DNA of 64,000 nucleotides, taken from the NCBI RefSeq assembly GCF_000265365.1, contig NC_018011.1, forward strand, positions 868,001-932,000. Reading direction: 5' to 3'. The position numbers and the translations under genes are program-made. The notes under the pieces were generated by a model. It did no database searches, was not told the DNA's origin, and saw nothing but the letters and a program-made list of their open reading frames with translations. The DNA is from Alistipes finegoldii DSM 17242 (GTDB lineage Bacteria > Bacteroidota > Bacteroidia > Bacteroidales > Rikenellaceae). Shown one piece after another: positions 62,729 to 64,000 of this stretch (position 1 is its first letter; each line of letters starts with the position of its first letter).

Positions 62729-63805
62729 CTAAAAATGCAGTTTAAATACGACGACAACGACCATCAGCAGCAGGTTGGCCAGTCCGATCGGCACCAGATA
62801 CTTCCATTCGAGCGTCAGTATCTGGTCGATACGCAGGCGCGGGAATGTCCACTTGATCCACATCAGCAGCCACACCACGAAGAACGCCTTGCCGAAGAAC
62901 CAGACGAAGCCCGGAATGTAGTCCATCGCGGCGTTGAAGCCCTCCCAGCCAGAGATATGCAGCGGCATCCACCCTCCGAGGAAGATCGTGGCGGCCACGC
63001 CCGCGACGATGAACAGATTGACGAATTCGGCGACGTAGAAGAGTCCGAAGTGCATGCCCGAATATTCGGTGTGATACCCCGCCGTCAGCTCCGACTCGGC
63101 TTCCGGCAGGTCGAACGGGCCGCGGTTCACCTCGGCGTTGCCCGCGATCAGGTAGATCACGAAGGCGATCAGCGCCGGAATATGGCCCTTGAAGATAAAC
63201 CAGCCGTCGGCCTGCCGGGCCACGATTTCGGAGAACTGCATGGTGTCGGTCAGCACGATGATCGTCAGGATCGAAAGGCCGATCGAAAGCTCGTACGAAA
63301 TCATCTGCGCGCCGCTCCGCATGGCGCCGATGAGCGAATACTTGTTGTTGGAACTCCATCCCGCCAGCAGGATGCCGACCACGCCGATCGACGACGCGGC
63401 CATCATGAAGAAGACGCCCACGTTGAAGTCCAGCACCTCCAGCCCCTTGTTCACGGGCAGGCAGGCGAACGCCAGCACCGACGCCAGAATGACGATGTAG
63501 GGCGCGAGGTTGTAGAGGAACTTGTCCGAACGGCGGATGGTGATAATCTCCTTGGTGAGCATTTTGAATACGTCGCAGATGACCTGCAACGTGCCCCACG
63601 GCCCCACGCGCACCGGCCCCAGACGGCACTGGAAGGCCGCGCAGACCTTGCGCTCCATGAAGATCATCAGGATGGCGATCACCGTATACATCAGCAGCAG
63701 GCATACGCCGACGATCACGCACTCCAGAAAGACCGCCAGTCCGAGGGGCATCAGCGACGTGAGCAGCCCGTGAATCCAGCTCGTTACTATACTAAAATCA
63801 AACAT
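62729..63805 (-). CDS. nuoH: NADH-quinone oxidoreductase subunit H
   Basis: A 358-residue protein from the ATG at 63805 (MFDFSIVTSWIHGLLTSLMP); a longer frame would start in non-coding DNA. Eight or so membrane segments. Signature regions are FMERKVCAAFQCRLGPVRVG, NRGPFDLPEAESELTAGYHT and EYSGMHFGLFYVAEF. It forms the quinone site and links the hydrophilic and membrane arms. It is the first complete gene of the visible operon. Confidence 0.95.
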   Translation of the reverse strand: MFDFSIVTSWIHGLLTSLMPLGLAVFLECVIVGVCLLLMYTVIAILMIFMERKVCAAFQCRLGPVRVGPWGTLQVICDVFKMLTKEIITIRRSDKFLYNLAPYIVILASVLAFACLPVNKGLEVLDFNVGVFFMMAASSIGVVGILLAGWSSNNKYSLIGAMRSGAQMISYELSIGLSILTIIVLTDTMQFSEIVARQADGWFIFKGHIPALIAFVIYLIAGNAEVNRGPFDLPEAESELTAGYHTEYSGMHFGLFYVAEFVNLFIVAGVAATIFLGGWMPLHISGWEGFNAAMDYIPGFVWFFGKAFFVVWLLMWIKWTFPRLRIDQILTLEWKYLVPIGLANLLLMVVVVVFKLHF

Positions 63806-63984
63806 ATCTGTAAGTTTTTCCTTTTTCAATCCGTTTTCCGCTCTCCCCGGCTGCAATTCACGGTCTCTGGCCGTGCTTACAAGTCTGCCCCTCTCCTAAA
63901 TCCCCTCATCGAAGGGGACTTATCCGCCTGCGGCGGAAAAAACATCGGGAAAAGCCGGCGCCGACCGGCGAAGCTTTCAACCGC
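63806..63984. other. Spacer between nuoD and nuoH with hairpins
   Basis: No gene. Two hairpin-like elements occur: CCCCTCTCCTAAATCCCCTC followed by GAAGGGGAC, and CCGCCTGCGGCGG. A spacer of about 180 bases is unusual in an otherwise tightly packed operon, so it may hold an internal promoter or processing site. Confidence 0.45.
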
Positions 63985-64000
63985 TCACCGGTCTATATCG
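63985..64000 (-). CDS. nuoD: Last codons of nuoD or fused nuoCD (partial)
   Basis: The minus strand reads GAT ATA GAC CGG TGA, giving DIDR and a stop at 63985. NuoD and NuoCD proteins typically end in (D/E)(V/I)DR, and the gene precedes nuoH in this gene order. The rest is outside the window, so the call rests on four residues plus context. Confidence 0.5.

Overview
The window looks like a GC-rich member of the Bacteroidales, most likely Alistipes or a close relative (inference). The reasons are Bacteroidetes-type promoters (TAnnTTTG -7 boxes) in front of several genes, CTnDOT-style tra genes, BACON/LRR lipoproteins, DUF4254 and DUF1573 proteins, and a nuo operon of the Bacteroidetes kind. 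It has three parts: a GC-rich conjugative element (1 to about 27473), an AT-rich genomic island (about 27549 to 44581), and GC-rich core chromosome (44582 to 64000). The two mobile parts sit side by side, and each ends in a tyrosine recombinase gene followed by a tRNA-Val(UAC) gene.

Element 1 (left end outside the window) is read almost wholly on the minus strand. Reading leftwards from its integrase (25934-27325) it has an AT-rich non-coding control region with iteron-like repeats and palindromes (24960-25942). Next is an accessory region (13343-24374) of small genes: an ArdC-like antirestriction protein, a short SSB, a C5 cytosine methyltransferase, an HD-domain protein, an LPD29-domain protein and several unknowns. 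An IS3-family element lies in hairpin-rich DNA (10441-13335). The mobilisation genes follow (accessory protein, relaxase, coupling protein), then the mating-pore genes traE, traF, traG, traI, traJ and traK. The coupling-protein gene carries an in-frame TAA between its membrane anchor and its Walker A motif, so this copy is probably not self-transmissible unless the stop is suppressed or is an error.

The most unusual feature is in the accessory region. Most of its right-hand genes are separate units, each preceded by a copy of one of two long, GC-rich, hairpin-rich repeat families: A, four copies of about 445 or 580 bp, and B, two copies of about 695 bp. The B copies keep their terminal stem despite sequence changes on both sides, and their hairpin loops are reverse complements of each other. 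All A copies keep a plus-strand TAnnTTTG box. This suggests structured RNAs or regulatory leaders rather than ordinary spacers.

Island 2 holds two secreted or surface lipoproteins with BACON and leucine-rich repeats, a DUF262/HNH (GmrSD-like) protein, a DUF3871 protein with a RecA-like ATPase, a large PHP-SMC ATPase of the TrlF type (both likely anti-phage), decayed genes with in-frame TGA codons, and its integrase. Paired GGTTTACAC motifs at both ends mark its likely boundaries.

The core region has tRNA-Val and tRNA-Asn, a DUF1573 protein, an NfnAB/sulfide-dehydrogenase-like pair, a lipoprotein, a phosphodiester glycosidase, a family 9 glycosyltransferase with a DUF4254 protein, a GH73-LysM hydrolase, a DPP-IV-like peptidase, an alkyltransferase DNA-repair protein, and the minus-strand respiratory complex I genes nuoH-I-J-K-L-M-N, with the last codons of nuoD at the right edge.
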